This document shows positions 35,682 through 45,089 of a stretch of DNA of 64,000 nucleotides, piece by piece (positions within the stretch are counted from its first letter, which is position 1; every line of letters starts with the position of its first letter). The DNA is taken from contig NZ_CP172346.1 in NCBI RefSeq assembly GCF_044336245.1, positions 372,001-436,000 on the forward strand, read 5' to 3'. The notes under the pieces are model-generated. The model did not search any database. It had not been told where the DNA came from and saw nothing but the letters and a program-made list of their open reading frames with translations. The DNA is from Schlesneria sphaerica (lineage in GTDB: Bacteria; Planctomycetota; Planctomycetia; Planctomycetales; Planctomycetaceae). The translations under genes and the position numbers were made by a program.

Positions 35682-36920
35682 TTAAAGGAGCTTCAATTCC
35701 AGAATCGAGAAATCGTCCAGGAAGGGGTGACCACTCTGGACGCGTTGTCCGATGGAATGGATTCGCGTCAACGCCGACTCGCCCAGCGCCAGCGGGGCGG
35801 ACATGGCGGTAATAAACTCAGAGAATGGCCACATCGTCCCGTCTGGAAGATGGAGTTCGCAAATTCCGTCACTGTACAGGTAAAGCCGCGACCCGGGCTC
35901 AACAGGGACCGTGACACCGTCATACGGCAGATCCTCGACGACGCCGTTCATCGGTCCCTGACTCTCCAGCTGTTGACACGCAGCGGGGGATTCCGGAGGA
36001 CCGGAAATCAGCAGCGCAGGGGGATGGCCGGCACCTGAATAATTTAACTCGTGCTTGACCCGGTTGTAGACTCCATACCAGATGGTGAAGTACATCTGGT
36101 TGTGGTTGTCCATCAGAAACGCGTTGTTCAGCGCAGACAGAACCTGGCTGGCATCTCGGAAATCACAACCGGGCAGACTTTGGGCCCGCAAAACGTTCAT
36201 CGCTGAGACCGACATCAACGCCGACTTCACCCCGTGGCCGCAGACATCGAGCAGATAGCAGGCGAGGTTGTCTTCATCGATCCAGTGATATCCGAACGAG
36301 TCGCCCCCGAGTTTCGACGAAGGGATGAACAGCCAGTCGGTCTCGACGCTGTCGGTTTTGATCTTTGCGGGAAGAAGCGAAGTGACATAGCGTTCCGCTT
36401 CGGCCACGTCTTCCGCGAGTGCCTGCTGACTTTCCCGCAGCGCCTGAAAAGCTTCGTTTCTTTCGAGCAGGTGAATATAGCCTTGGGAATGGTGGCGGAC
36501 TCGCGCAATCAGTTCCACGCGGTTGGGCAATTTCACAAGGTAGTCACTAGCCCCCAGTTCGAACGCTTTGGCCTTGGTAACCGCTTCTTCCTGAGAAGAG
36601 AGGACAATGACGGGGATGTCGCGCGTGGCGGCATTGGCCCGGTAAAAACGCAGCAGAAGCAATCCATCAATCTCCGGCATCACCAGATCCTGGAGAATGA
36701 TGGTCGGCGATAGATCCTTCGCGACGGCCAATGCCGTCGAAGGATCGGCGCAATAGTGGAATTCGATATCCGTTTCGGATTCCAGCATGCGGCGAATCGC
36801 TTCAGCGACGATCTGCTGGTCATCAACCAGCAGGACCCGGATCCGATGATCGGTGTGCTTTCGGTCCAATGGCTTGGCTTCTGCTGTTGCCGCTCGCTCG
36901 ACTGACGCTGATTCCGACAT
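35682..36920 (-). CDS. Response regulator fused to PP2C/SpoIIE-type phosphatase
   Basis: A 412-residue cytosolic signalling protein. Residues 27-145 are a receiver with D33, D34 and phosphoacceptor D78 (IILQDLVMP) and the conserved K130. A coiled-coil linker (150-185) leads to a PP2C-type Ser/Thr phosphatase (about 190-412) with metal-binding blocks GGDSFGYHWID, LLDVCGHGVKSA and the terminal DDFSILEL. RsbU/RsbP-like phosphatases dephosphorylate STAS anti-anti-sigma factors. The divergent neighbour encodes an Hpt-STAS protein and then CheA, suggesting CheA controls this phosphatase through D78. An ATG at 36920 with GAGGA upstream fits. Confidence 0.93.
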   Translation of the reverse strand: MSESASVERAATAEAKPLDRKHTDHRIRVLLVDDQQIVAEAIRRMLESETDIEFHYCADPSTALAVAKDLSPTIILQDLVMPEIDGLLLLRFYRANAATRDIPVIVLSSQEEAVTKAKAFELGASDYLVKLPNRVELIARVRHHSQGYIHLLERNEAFQALRESQQALAEDVAEAERYVTSLLPAKIKTDSVETDWLFIPSSKLGGDSFGYHWIDEDNLACYLLDVCGHGVKSALMSVSAMNVLRAQSLPGCDFRDASQVLSALNNAFLMDNHNQMYFTIWYGVYNRVKHELNYSGAGHPPALLISGPPESPAACQQLESQGPMNGVVEDLPYDGVTVPVEPGSRLYLYSDGICELHLPDGTMWPFSEFITAMSAPLALGESALTRIHSIGQRVQSGHPFLDDFSILELKLL

Positions 36921-37236
36921 GCTCGATTCCTCTGACTGTAGCTCGTCCGCTCGTTACGACACGTCTGTATGCGGCCCTCGCCGCCGACAGGGAAGCGCAG
37001 TCGGCTCTCGATTGAAGAACCAGCTCCTGCCGCGTAGTAATCGTTACACTTGTCGGGACATTGTGTTTCGTGATGATTCTACCGAATGAGCGGACTGTAG
37101 CGACTTGGTGATTTAGCGAAAGTCAACGGATTGAAAACGACTTTTCAACAGCGTGAATACCCGACCGCAATCCAGGATCTGAAGTAGAACACATGTGGAT
37201 TTTCAGAAATCAAACGGATCTTGACCGGGGCACGTC
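36921..37236. other. Divergent control region of the chemosensory cluster
   Basis: 316 bp separating the PP2C gene from the che operon; both promoters should lie here. A perfect dyad TTGAAAA-N4-TTTTCAA (37131-37148) is present about 90 bp before the Hpt-STAS start. Confidence 0.5.
37131..37148. promoter_or_regulatory. Palindromic candidate operator
   Basis: Perfect 7-bp inverted repeat with a 4-bp spacer upstream of the che operon. Its left half (TTGAAA) could also act as a -35 box. No protein is assigned to it. Confidence 0.35.
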
Positions 37237-38160
37237 ATGAGTGGCGAGATTTTCACAGACTCATCGATGCTGGAAATTTTTCGTGCGGAAGTAGAAACGC
37301 ACGTTGAATCTCTGACATCGGGAATCCTGGCACTTGAACGAGACCCGGGGGACACCAGTCATATCGACGAAATGATGCGAGGTGCCCACTCCATTAAAGG
37401 GGCCGCGCGGATTGTCGGAATCGACCCCGCAGTACGGGTCGCACATGTGATGGAGGACAGTTTCGTCGCCGCGCAGAATGGCAAACTGACGCTCCGTCCC
37501 GAGCATGTCGACGTTCTTCTGCGCGGTGTCGATATGCTGAACCGGATCGCAAATGCCTCGCAGACACCCGGAATCGACTGGCAAAAGTTCGACAGCGAAG
37601 CAACGCCTCTGGTGGCGGAAATCAAATCGGTTCTGGCGGGCACACCCGCTTCATCCCCTCCTCCAGCTCCTGCTCTGTCCGCTTCGGCCCCCGTTTCAGT
37701 ACCGACCCCGGGAGTCCCGGCCCCTGCAGCACCCAGGCGACCATCTGCGGATGTCGCACAGCCCGCCGGTCCCGCTGCATCCTCCATCTCTGATGTGGTG
37801 GCCGCAGCACTCTCACAACCCCGTGCCAAAGGAGCCCCCGCTGCACCGCTCAAACCGGTCGCTGGTTCCAGTCAATTCGATGAGATCACCATTACGCTCC
37901 CCCCTTTATTCGACACCGCCGCTGCAGAATTGGCGCGACGGTCGTTCGTTGCGGCACTGAACGCGAACTTGCGTCGTATTCGCTTCGACCTCACCCAAAC
38001 GACAGATATCGACGCCACCGGGATCGCGTTTCTGGCAGCCGTTCCCTCACATGCAAAAGAGGGAATCCCTCAATTCGTTATGTCCGGAGCGGTCGCCGAT
38101 CTGCAGCAAGTCCTCGACGCAACCGGCATCGCCCGCCTCTATCCATCGGAGGGGCGTTAA
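37237..38160 (+). CDS. Hpt-STAS fusion protein
   Basis: 307 residues joining two signalling domains. Residues 1-125 form a histidine phosphotransfer domain with phospho-acceptor H51 in GAHSIKGAARIVG. A Pro/Ala-rich linker (135-205) connects to a STAS domain (213-305); DIDATGIAFLAAV puts T261 at the position phosphorylated in SpoIIAA/RsbV/RsbS proteins. Hpt accepts phosphate from a histidine kinase, while STAS is dephosphorylated by PP2C phosphatases, so this one polypeptide could link both circuits. It is first in the che operon, 6 bp before CheA, and divergent from the PP2C gene. Confidence 0.9.
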   Translation: MSGEIFTDSSMLEIFRAEVETHVESLTSGILALERDPGDTSHIDEMMRGAHSIKGAARIVGIDPAVRVAHVMEDSFVAAQNGKLTLRPEHVDVLLRGVDMLNRIANASQTPGIDWQKFDSEATPLVAEIKSVLAGTPASSPPPAPALSASAPVSVPTPGVPAPAAPRRPSADVAQPAGPAASSISDVVAAALSQPRAKGAPAAPLKPVAGSSQFDEITITLPPLFDTAAAELARRSFVAALNANLRRIRFDLTQTTDIDATGIAFLAAVPSHAKEGIPQFVMSGAVADLQQVLDATGIARLYPSEGR

Positions 38161-38166
38161 GCCATC

Positions 38167-41100
38167 ATGACTGACCGAATCGAGGAATTCATCATCGAAG
38201 CACGGGAGCATCTGGGTCTTGTGGAAGACTCCTTGCTCACGCTGGAAAAGCATCCGACCGCAACCGAGCGAATTGATCGTTGTTTCCGATCCATCCATTC
38301 CATTAAGGGCGATGCTGGATTCCTCGGCCTGCTGCCGATTCACGACCTGGCTCATGCGATGGAGTCACTGCTGGTCCGAATGCGACTTCCTGTCGCGCCA
38401 TCGGCGATCGAAACCCTGCTTGCAGCCCGGGACCGCCTGGCCACTCTCGTAGACAACGCCAACCAGAGCACAGTGATCGACTTCAGCGATATCCTTCAGC
38501 GTCTCTCGACGGAAGGAATCGACCGGGAAACCATCCCGCTGGAAATCGATCTGGCCGCCCGCAGCCAGGCACATCCTGGAGGGCTGATGTCGTTCTTCCG
38601 GCAGTTGATCTCCCAGGGCCGGATTCATGACGGACGCATTACGATCAACCCGTGCAACCTGCGTGACAGCCTGCCCGATGGCCCCGTGACCTGGTCTGCC
38701 GTCATCGAAGCCCCCGCCGTCATGGATTCAGCGCAGTCACAGGACGAGACTCCTAACACCTCTTCGACGGAAGAGACGACGGGTGAGCGATTGAGCGTCG
38801 ATCTCTCCGCCTGGTCGGCAACGAACGGCGGACTGGTCCGCTTTTTCCGTGATCTGGCCAGTTTCGGGCCTATCACAGAGGGAGAATTGCAGTTTGCGCC
38901 GGTTGATCTGCGAAATGGTTTGCCATCCGCACCGATTGTCTGGACGGGCTCCTGCCGCGGCCTCCACCCCCACCCTGCACCTCTGCAGGTAGAGGACACG
39001 GCCGAGCAAACTCATCTCGATGCACCTCAGGCAATTGGTCCAGCAGAAGAGCGACAGCTTGATCCAGTCAATGCAGAGCCCCCTTCCCCGCCGAATTCGC
39101 CATCGCAGCAAGTCACGCGACGTCCGCCGTCGATGGAAGGGGAAAAATCGACCACTCTGCGGATCCAGGTCGAATTGCTCGATCGAATGATGACGCTGGT
39201 CGGAGAGTTAACCCTCGTCAGAAATCAGGCGTTACTCGCCTTCGCAGACGAAGACGGATCCCGTCGCGCCATCATTCAGCGTCTCAGTTCCGTCACGTCG
39301 GAACTGCAGGACGTCACGCTGCGCGCACGGATGCAACCGGTGGGAAATCTGTTCAATAAATATCCGCGAATGGTCAGGGACCTCGCACGTCAACTCGGCA
39401 AGCAGGTTGAACTCGACCTGCAGGGACGTGATGTCGAACTCGACAAATCGATTCTGGAACAGCTCAGTGATCCACTGATGCACCTGATCCGCAACAGTGT
39501 CGATCACGGAATTGAATTGCCCGAAGAGCGAATTGCGCAAGGAAAGTCTCCCATCGGACGAATCGTCCTTTCCGCTTCTCACGAAGATGGTCAGGTGCAT
39601 ATTCAGATTCAGGACGATGGCAAGGGGATTGACCCTGAAGCGGTGAAGATCAAAGCACTCTCGCTGGGGTTGAAGACCGAGTCCGAGCTAACCCGGATGA
39701 CACCGCGCGAAATCTACGCTCTGGTGCTGATGCCCGGTTTCTCGACCGCCGCACATGTGACCGAAGTGTCTGGTCGCGGCGTCGGGATGGACGTCGTCAA
39801 AACAAACATCGAATTGCTGGAAGGAACACTCAGCATCGATTCGGTCGTAGGACACGGCTGTTCCACGGCGCTGCGACTCCCCCTGACGCTGGCGATCATT
39901 CCCTGCTTGATCGTGACCGTCGGCGGCGAGAGCTTCGCGGTTCCTCAGCGGGACCTTGAGGAAGTCGTTTGCCTGCACCCACGTTCGAGCGAAAGAATCG
40001 AACAGGCATTCAACACCGAAGTCTACCGACTCCGTGACAAATTGCTCCCGGTCGTGCGCTTCGCGGAAGTGCTGACTCGGAAGGAGCCTTTCTCCGTCAC
40101 TGCGAAGGCGGAAATTCTGACGAAATATGCCGCTCAGCAGTCCCCTGATCGCATCGAGTACATTCTGGTCCTCAAACTGGGAGGGCGACGGTTTGGGCTG
40201 GTGGTCGATGACGTGAAGGGGACGCAGGAAATCGTCGTCAAGCCAATGCACCCGTCCATGAAGCGGGTCGGCATCTTCACCGGGGCGACCATCATGGGGG
40301 ACGGCCGCGTGGCGCTGATCGCTGACGTGGAAGGAATCATTGAACATGCTCAATTGAGCTTCGAGCCACCGCCAGCCCAACCCGAAAAGGCCTCTTCGGT
40401 TCGAGAAGCAGCACAGGCGCATCGGGTCCTCATCTTCGAATACGGACCGCAGGAACGATTCGCGTTGCCACTCATCCAGATTCGTCGGATCGAGATGGTC
40501 TCGCAGCATCAGTTTGAACGAGTGGGCAATTTCGAATACGTGACCGTCGACGGCGTTTCGACTCGGATTCTGCGTCTCAACCACGTCATCAATGTTTCCG
40601 CGCCTGACGGTGACGCACCGGTGATGTCATTGATCCTGCCCAAGTTTGTGGCACAGCCGATGGGGATTCTGGTCTCGCGCATTGTCGACACCGAATCACT
40701 TGCACTCGACCTGCAACAGTTCACCGACGACGAACCGGGCATTCTCGGGTCGGCAATCGTGCGGGATCGGCTGACCCTGTTTCTGGATATGCACCATATC
40801 GCTGAAAAACTGTTCGGCATCGCCCCTGCAGAGAACCAGAGATCCCGGAAAGAGACAAAATGCGAAAAGCGATTGCTGCTGATCGACGATACCGCGTTCT
40901 TCCGGGAAGTCGTCAAGCGGTATCTCACCGCCGAGGGATATGAGGTCGTGACGGCCATCAACGGGGAAGACGGCCTCGATCGACTCAATTCCGAAGATGA
41001 CTTCGATCTCATCGTTTCGGATATCGAGATGCCGGTGATGGACGGATGGGATTTTGCCCGCGAAGTCCGTCGACGTGGCGTCGATACACCGCTTCTCGCA

Positions 41101-41238
41101 CTGACCTCATTGAGTGGGGCCGAGTACGAAGCCAAAGCGAAAGACTGCGGGTACAGCAGTTACGAGGTCAAACTGGATCACGACCGCCTGATCCGCAAGG
41201 TGAGTCACATGGTCGATTCGCGGGAGGCGGTCCGATGA
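38167..41238 (+). CDS. cheA: Hybrid CheA histidine kinase with receiver domain
   Basis: A 1023-residue kinase. Order: Hpt with H44 (RSIHSIKGDAGFLG); two related ~55-residue repeats (127-183 and 210-265) where a P2 domain would sit; Pro-rich linker; dimerisation (about 325-390); HATPase with N443, DDGKGID (483-489) and GRGVGMDVV; a CheW-like domain (575-735), a second CheW-like domain (745-885); and a C-terminal receiver (903-1020) with D952. Chemoreceptors drive its autophosphorylation. The built-in receiver replaces or competes with a free CheY, which is absent. Its stop overlaps the CheW start. Confidence 0.96.
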   Translation: MTDRIEEFIIEAREHLGLVEDSLLTLEKHPTATERIDRCFRSIHSIKGDAGFLGLLPIHDLAHAMESLLVRMRLPVAPSAIETLLAARDRLATLVDNANQSTVIDFSDILQRLSTEGIDRETIPLEIDLAARSQAHPGGLMSFFRQLISQGRIHDGRITINPCNLRDSLPDGPVTWSAVIEAPAVMDSAQSQDETPNTSSTEETTGERLSVDLSAWSATNGGLVRFFRDLASFGPITEGELQFAPVDLRNGLPSAPIVWTGSCRGLHPHPAPLQVEDTAEQTHLDAPQAIGPAEERQLDPVNAEPPSPPNSPSQQVTRRPPSMEGEKSTTLRIQVELLDRMMTLVGELTLVRNQALLAFADEDGSRRAIIQRLSSVTSELQDVTLRARMQPVGNLFNKYPRMVRDLARQLGKQVELDLQGRDVELDKSILEQLSDPLMHLIRNSVDHGIELPEERIAQGKSPIGRIVLSASHEDGQVHIQIQDDGKGIDPEAVKIKALSLGLKTESELTRMTPREIYALVLMPGFSTAAHVTEVSGRGVGMDVVKTNIELLEGTLSIDSVVGHGCSTALRLPLTLAIIPCLIVTVGGESFAVPQRDLEEVVCLHPRSSERIEQAFNTEVYRLRDKLLPVVRFAEVLTRKEPFSVTAKAEILTKYAAQQSPDRIEYILVLKLGGRRFGLVVDDVKGTQEIVVKPMHPSMKRVGIFTGATIMGDGRVALIADVEGIIEHAQLSFEPPPAQPEKASSVREAAQAHRVLIFEYGPQERFALPLIQIRRIEMVSQHQFERVGNFEYVTVDGVSTRILRLNHVINVSAPDGDAPVMSLILPKFVAQPMGILVSRIVDTESLALDLQQFTDDEPGILGSAIVRDRLTLFLDMHHIAEKLFGIAPAENQRSRKETKCEKRLLLIDDTAFFREVVKRYLTAEGYEVVTAINGEDGLDRLNSEDDFDLIVSDIEMPVMDGWDFAREVRRRGVDTPLLALTSLSGAEYEAKAKDCGYSSYEVKLDHDRLIRKVSHMVDSREAVR

Positions 41239-41723
41239 AACCAACCACTTTGGAGTCCAGGCAGTTGTTCTGTACCTTCCGACTGGATGGGCAACTGTTC
41301 GGCGTTGATATTCTCGACGTCAAGGAAGTCACCACCGAGATCACCTGCACGCAGATCGCTCACTCACCGGATGAAGTCCGGGGACTGGTCAATATCCGCG
41401 GACACATTCATCTGGCACTCGACATGCGCGGACTGCTGGGACTGCCCGCTGTCCCCCAGACCGACAGCAGTCGCCTGATTCTATTCAAATCTGCAGTGGG
41501 AAGTGCGTTCGGAGTGATCGTCGACGAAATCGCCGAGATTCATGCCGTCACCCCCCATCAGATAGAACCGTTCACTGTCGAACAGTTCGACGCATTAACG
41601 TCGCAACTGCGGCGAATCGACCTGATTGACTCTGTCGCTAAATTGGCCAGAGAGCTTCTGGTGATCCTCAATCCCCGTCGGTTTCTGAGGATCGTCGAAA
41701 CGAATTTTGCGGGTCCCGCCTAA
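41235..41723 (+). CDS. cheW: CheW-type coupling protein
   Basis: A 162-residue scaffold joining CheA to chemoreceptors. It starts at ATG 41235, overlapping the CheA stop (ATGA) with GGGAGGCGG just upstream; the open frame extends further 5' inside cheA but is not translated. CheW landmarks include FGVDILDVKEV and VRGLVNIRGHIHLALDMRGLLGL. Third gene of the che operon, followed 54 bp later by the receptor. Confidence 0.93.
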   Translation: MKPTTLESRQLFCTFRLDGQLFGVDILDVKEVTTEITCTQIAHSPDEVRGLVNIRGHIHLALDMRGLLGLPAVPQTDSSRLILFKSAVGSAFGVIVDEIAEIHAVTPHQIEPFTVEQFDALTSQLRRIDLIDSVAKLARELLVILNPRRFLRIVETNFAGPA

Positions 41724-41777
41724 ACCCGACTTTAATCACATTGCATTCAACTTGATCTACTTGTTGCAGGTATCACC

Positions 41778-44021
41778 GTGAAGAACTTCAAACTCGCCAG
41801 CAAAATGATGATTCTGACTTCGATCTTGATCTCGACGATCATCGTGGTCGCATGGGTCGCTGCAGACCGTCTGGCAGCGGTCAATGTCCAGGTCCGGCAG
41901 TTAGTGGATTCCACGTTCTATAAGCTCAATCTCACGTCAGATATCCACGTGAAGGTTCTGGCCAGCATCCGTGCTCAGAAGAACGCGGTCCTTTCTCCCG
42001 ATGACGACGTCAGCAGGAGTTTCGCTACCCATTCCCGCAGCAGCCTGGTGGAAGCACGTGAAACGCTGGGGCGGTTAAAGGAAGTCGTCATCAAAGGGGG
42101 GATCGAAGGCCAGACCACCAGCGTGGACGAATGCATCAAGTCGCTGGATAAAACAGAGGAAATCAATAACAAGGTCCTGGATTTGGCGGTTCAGAACTCG
42201 AATGTCAAAGCCAGAAAACTGTTGGGATCTGAGATCCAGCGGCAGGTTGAAATCCTGGAAACACGCCTTCAGTCCTGGGTTGATGATGCCAGTTCGAAAA
42301 CAGAGATCGATGCTTCTGTCATGGAGCGAATGAAGACGCTGTATGAGTTGCAGGATCAACTGATGGGGATCCTGCCCAACGCAATGCGCCATATCAACGC
42401 CTCGGCCGAAGAGGACATGCTCGCGTTCGAGAAAAAGCTGGATGAACTGCAGGAACGGATTCAACATGGTCTGCCTGTCGCTTCCGCAGGGGATGGCCCC
42501 AGTCAAGTCGATGCCCGTAATCGCCTGAACGACATCAAGACGTCACTTGCTTCCCTGATCGTTCTGTCACGACTGGATACGAACAATCAATCGGTCGTTC
42601 TGTCGCTCAATGCCTCACGCGTGGCGAGTGAAGACTGCGTCCAACGGATCGTAAAGCTGGACGAACTGTTCTCAATGGAGGCCAAATCCGGGCGAGACAT
42701 GAGCAATGTCGCCTACCTGAACGCGTTCAGATCGATTATCGGAATGACCTTGGTCGGCGTCATATTGGGATCGATTCTGGCCTATCTCGTCAAAGAATCG
42801 GTGACTCGCCCCGTCTTCGAAGTTCGCAATCTGGCCCAGGCCATGGCCGACGGTGACCTGAGACAGCGAATCCATCTGAAGCAGAAAGATGAAGTCGGTG
42901 AATTGTCCGATGCCACGAATTCTCTTGCCGACTCGCTCACAAATATCGTTGCTCAAATCCAGAAAGTCTCCGAATCCCTCGCCGGGTCTGCAGATGAACT
43001 GAGCGGTGTCTCTAACCAACTCCTGTCACAAAGCGAAACGACCTCGCTGAATGCGGCGAGCGTTGCCAGTTCCTCGGAAGAACTTTCCTCCAACATCAGT
43101 ACCATGGCAGCCGCGGCAGAACAGATGAGTGTCAACGTCGCCTCGATCAGTTCTGCCAGTGAAGAAATGAGTGTCAACGTTGGCACGATTTCTTCGGCGG
43201 CTGAACAGACTTCGCACAACGTCGGGGCTGTTTCGAGTGCCGTGGTCGAAATCTCCAGTTCGTTCACCGATGTCCTGAATGATGTCAGAGAAGGCTCACT
43301 GGTCGCCGGTGAGGCAAGCCGTATGGCAGACTCGGCCACAGCCACGATTCAGACACTCAGCCAATCCGGAACCGAAATCAGCAAGGTCACCGAAACGATC
43401 AAGATGATCGCACTTCAGACCAACCTGCTCGCGTTAAATGCAACGATCGAAGCGACATCCGCCGGGGAAGCAGGCAAAGGCTTTGCCGTCGTCGCACACG
43501 AAATCAAGGAACTGGCAAACCAGAGCGCCAAGGCGGCGGAAGACATCGCGCGCAAGATCGAAGGAGTGCAGAATGACACCCGTCAGGCCGTCCAGGTGAT
43601 TCAGAATGTCTCACAGATTATTAAGGACATCAATTCGTCTGCCGGACGAATTTCTCAGTCAGTAGAGAAACAAACTCAGGCAGCGACTATGATTTCGCAA
43701 AACGTGAGTGAGGCGAATAAGGGAGTGGGAGACATCGCTCGATCCATTTCTGAAGTCGCCAAAGCGGCTGGTGATATGTCCCGAAACGTGGCGGAAGCCG
43801 CGCGAGGTGCCACCGATGTCTCGAGAAATGTCGGCGAAGCAGCGAAGGCTGCAAGTGGAATTTCCTCCGACATTCACGGCGTCAGCGTGGCATCGCGATC
43901 GACAAACCATTCGGCCTCGAAGGTTCACCAGTCTGCAGAGCACCTCGATAAGATTGGTAAAGAGCTACGCAAACTTGTCGGACGATTCAAAATCAACAAA
44001 GAAGACACCGTGGTCGAATGA
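41778..44021 (+). CDS. Methyl-accepting chemotaxis protein
   Basis: A 747-residue receptor. TM1 spans about 10-29 and TM2 about 313-331, so residues 30-312 are periplasmic: an all-helical ligand-sensing region of uncertain fold. A HAMP domain (332-385) leads to a long coiled-coil with the hairpin tip IALQTNLLALNATIEATSAGEAGKGFAVVAHEI. Heptad-like phrases (EEMSVNVGTISSAAEQ) repeat before the tip. It starts with GTG at 41778 and lacks an obvious C-terminal CheR-docking pentapeptide. Being inside the operon, it is the likely input for this CheA; its stop overlaps the cheB start. Confidence 0.96.
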   Translation: MKNFKLASKMMILTSILISTIIVVAWVAADRLAAVNVQVRQLVDSTFYKLNLTSDIHVKVLASIRAQKNAVLSPDDDVSRSFATHSRSSLVEARETLGRLKEVVIKGGIEGQTTSVDECIKSLDKTEEINNKVLDLAVQNSNVKARKLLGSEIQRQVEILETRLQSWVDDASSKTEIDASVMERMKTLYELQDQLMGILPNAMRHINASAEEDMLAFEKKLDELQERIQHGLPVASAGDGPSQVDARNRLNDIKTSLASLIVLSRLDTNNQSVVLSLNASRVASEDCVQRIVKLDELFSMEAKSGRDMSNVAYLNAFRSIIGMTLVGVILGSILAYLVKESVTRPVFEVRNLAQAMADGDLRQRIHLKQKDEVGELSDATNSLADSLTNIVAQIQKVSESLAGSADELSGVSNQLLSQSETTSLNAASVASSSEELSSNISTMAAAAEQMSVNVASISSASEEMSVNVGTISSAAEQTSHNVGAVSSAVVEISSSFTDVLNDVREGSLVAGEASRMADSATATIQTLSQSGTEISKVTETIKMIALQTNLLALNATIEATSAGEAGKGFAVVAHEIKELANQSAKAAEDIARKIEGVQNDTRQAVQVIQNVSQIIKDINSSAGRISQSVEKQTQAATMISQNVSEANKGVGDIARSISEVAKAAGDMSRNVAEAARGATDVSRNVGEAAKAASGISSDIHGVSVASRSTNHSASKVHQSAEHLDKIGKELRKLVGRFKINKEDTVVE

Positions 44022-45085
44022 CTGATGAACCGCTGAAAATTCTGATTGTCGACGACTCGCGGATCTTTCGGAGCGTGATCGAAGAGGCACTCTCTGGTCG
44101 GAATGACGTGCGGGTCGTCGGATCAGTCTGGAATGGCGAGAAGGCAGTCGAGTTCGCGCGCGCTTCCCTGCCTGATTTCGTGACACTCGACATCGAAATG
44201 CCGGGAATGGGGGGAATCGCGACCCTGAGGGCATTGAGGGAACTCGCACAGAACCGCGAACGGACGATCGGTATTCTGCTGGTCAGTCTGCACACCAAAC
44301 GGGATGCCGCGATCACCGTCGAAGGACTGGAAGAAGGAGCATTCGACTTCATTTCCAAGCCGACGGGGCCTGATACCCTGGCGAACGCGGCCTCGCTCAA
44401 GGAGCAACTTCTCGAGAAGATCAAGGCGTTCCGCTCGCGCCGCAAAGTCATCCCTGCCTTTAAAGCCCTTCGAGATAAGAAGCCCGCAACGCCGAAAAAC
44501 GAATCCCGCTTTCGCGCGATCGTGATCGGTTCATCAACCGGAGGTCCTGAAGCGATCGCCCGGCTGTTGCCTGTACTGACCCCCGGGTGCCGGGTCCCCA
44601 TTTTCCTCGTTCAACATCTGCCGGAAAACTTCACCCATTACTTCGCGACCAGCCTCGCCCGTCGTTGCGGGACAGAGATTGTCGAGGCGACAGAAGGAAC
44701 CATCCCACGCCCAGGTGTGGTCTATGTTGCCCAGGGGGGAAAACATTTGATCCTGACCCGGCAAGAACAGCGAGTGGTGATGAGCTTCTGTGATTCCCCT
44801 CCGGAAAACGGCTGTCGTCCATCGGTTGATGTTCTTTTCCGATCGGCAGCGGCTGTCTACGGCGGAAGTGTGCTGGCCGTGATTCTGACCGGAATGGGGA
44901 CCGACGGGGCTCTCGGAGCAATCACCCTGAAACGAATGGGGGCACACGTCATCGTACAAGATGAAGAATCAAGCATCGTCTGGGGAATGCCGGGAAGCGT
45001 CGTTGCTGCGAATGCGGCAGACGAGATTCTTCCGATTGAAGATATCGGGCCGGCATTACGTGCACACCTGGGAATCGAGGGCTGA
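44018..45085 (+). CDS. cheB: Chemotaxis methylesterase CheB
   Basis: A 355-residue protein: receiver (1-125) with D12, D13 and phospho-site D58, then the methylesterase domain, whose catalytic serine lies in IVIGSSTGGPEAI, with AEVLTGMGTDG-like ILTGMGTDGALGA near the end. It removes methyl groups from receptor glutamates as feedback. It overlaps the MCP by four bases (ATGA) and is followed 4 bp later by cheR, so adaptation genes are coupled to the receptor. Confidence 0.96.
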   Translation: MTDEPLKILIVDDSRIFRSVIEEALSGRNDVRVVGSVWNGEKAVEFARASLPDFVTLDIEMPGMGGIATLRALRELAQNRERTIGILLVSLHTKRDAAITVEGLEEGAFDFISKPTGPDTLANAASLKEQLLEKIKAFRSRRKVIPAFKALRDKKPATPKNESRFRAIVIGSSTGGPEAIARLLPVLTPGCRVPIFLVQHLPENFTHYFATSLARRCGTEIVEATEGTIPRPGVVYVAQGGKHLILTRQEQRVVMSFCDSPPENGCRPSVDVLFRSAAAVYGGSVLAVILTGMGTDGALGAITLKRMGAHVIVQDEESSIVWGMPGSVVAANAADEILPIEDIGPALRAHLGIEG

Positions 45086-45089
45086 CACA

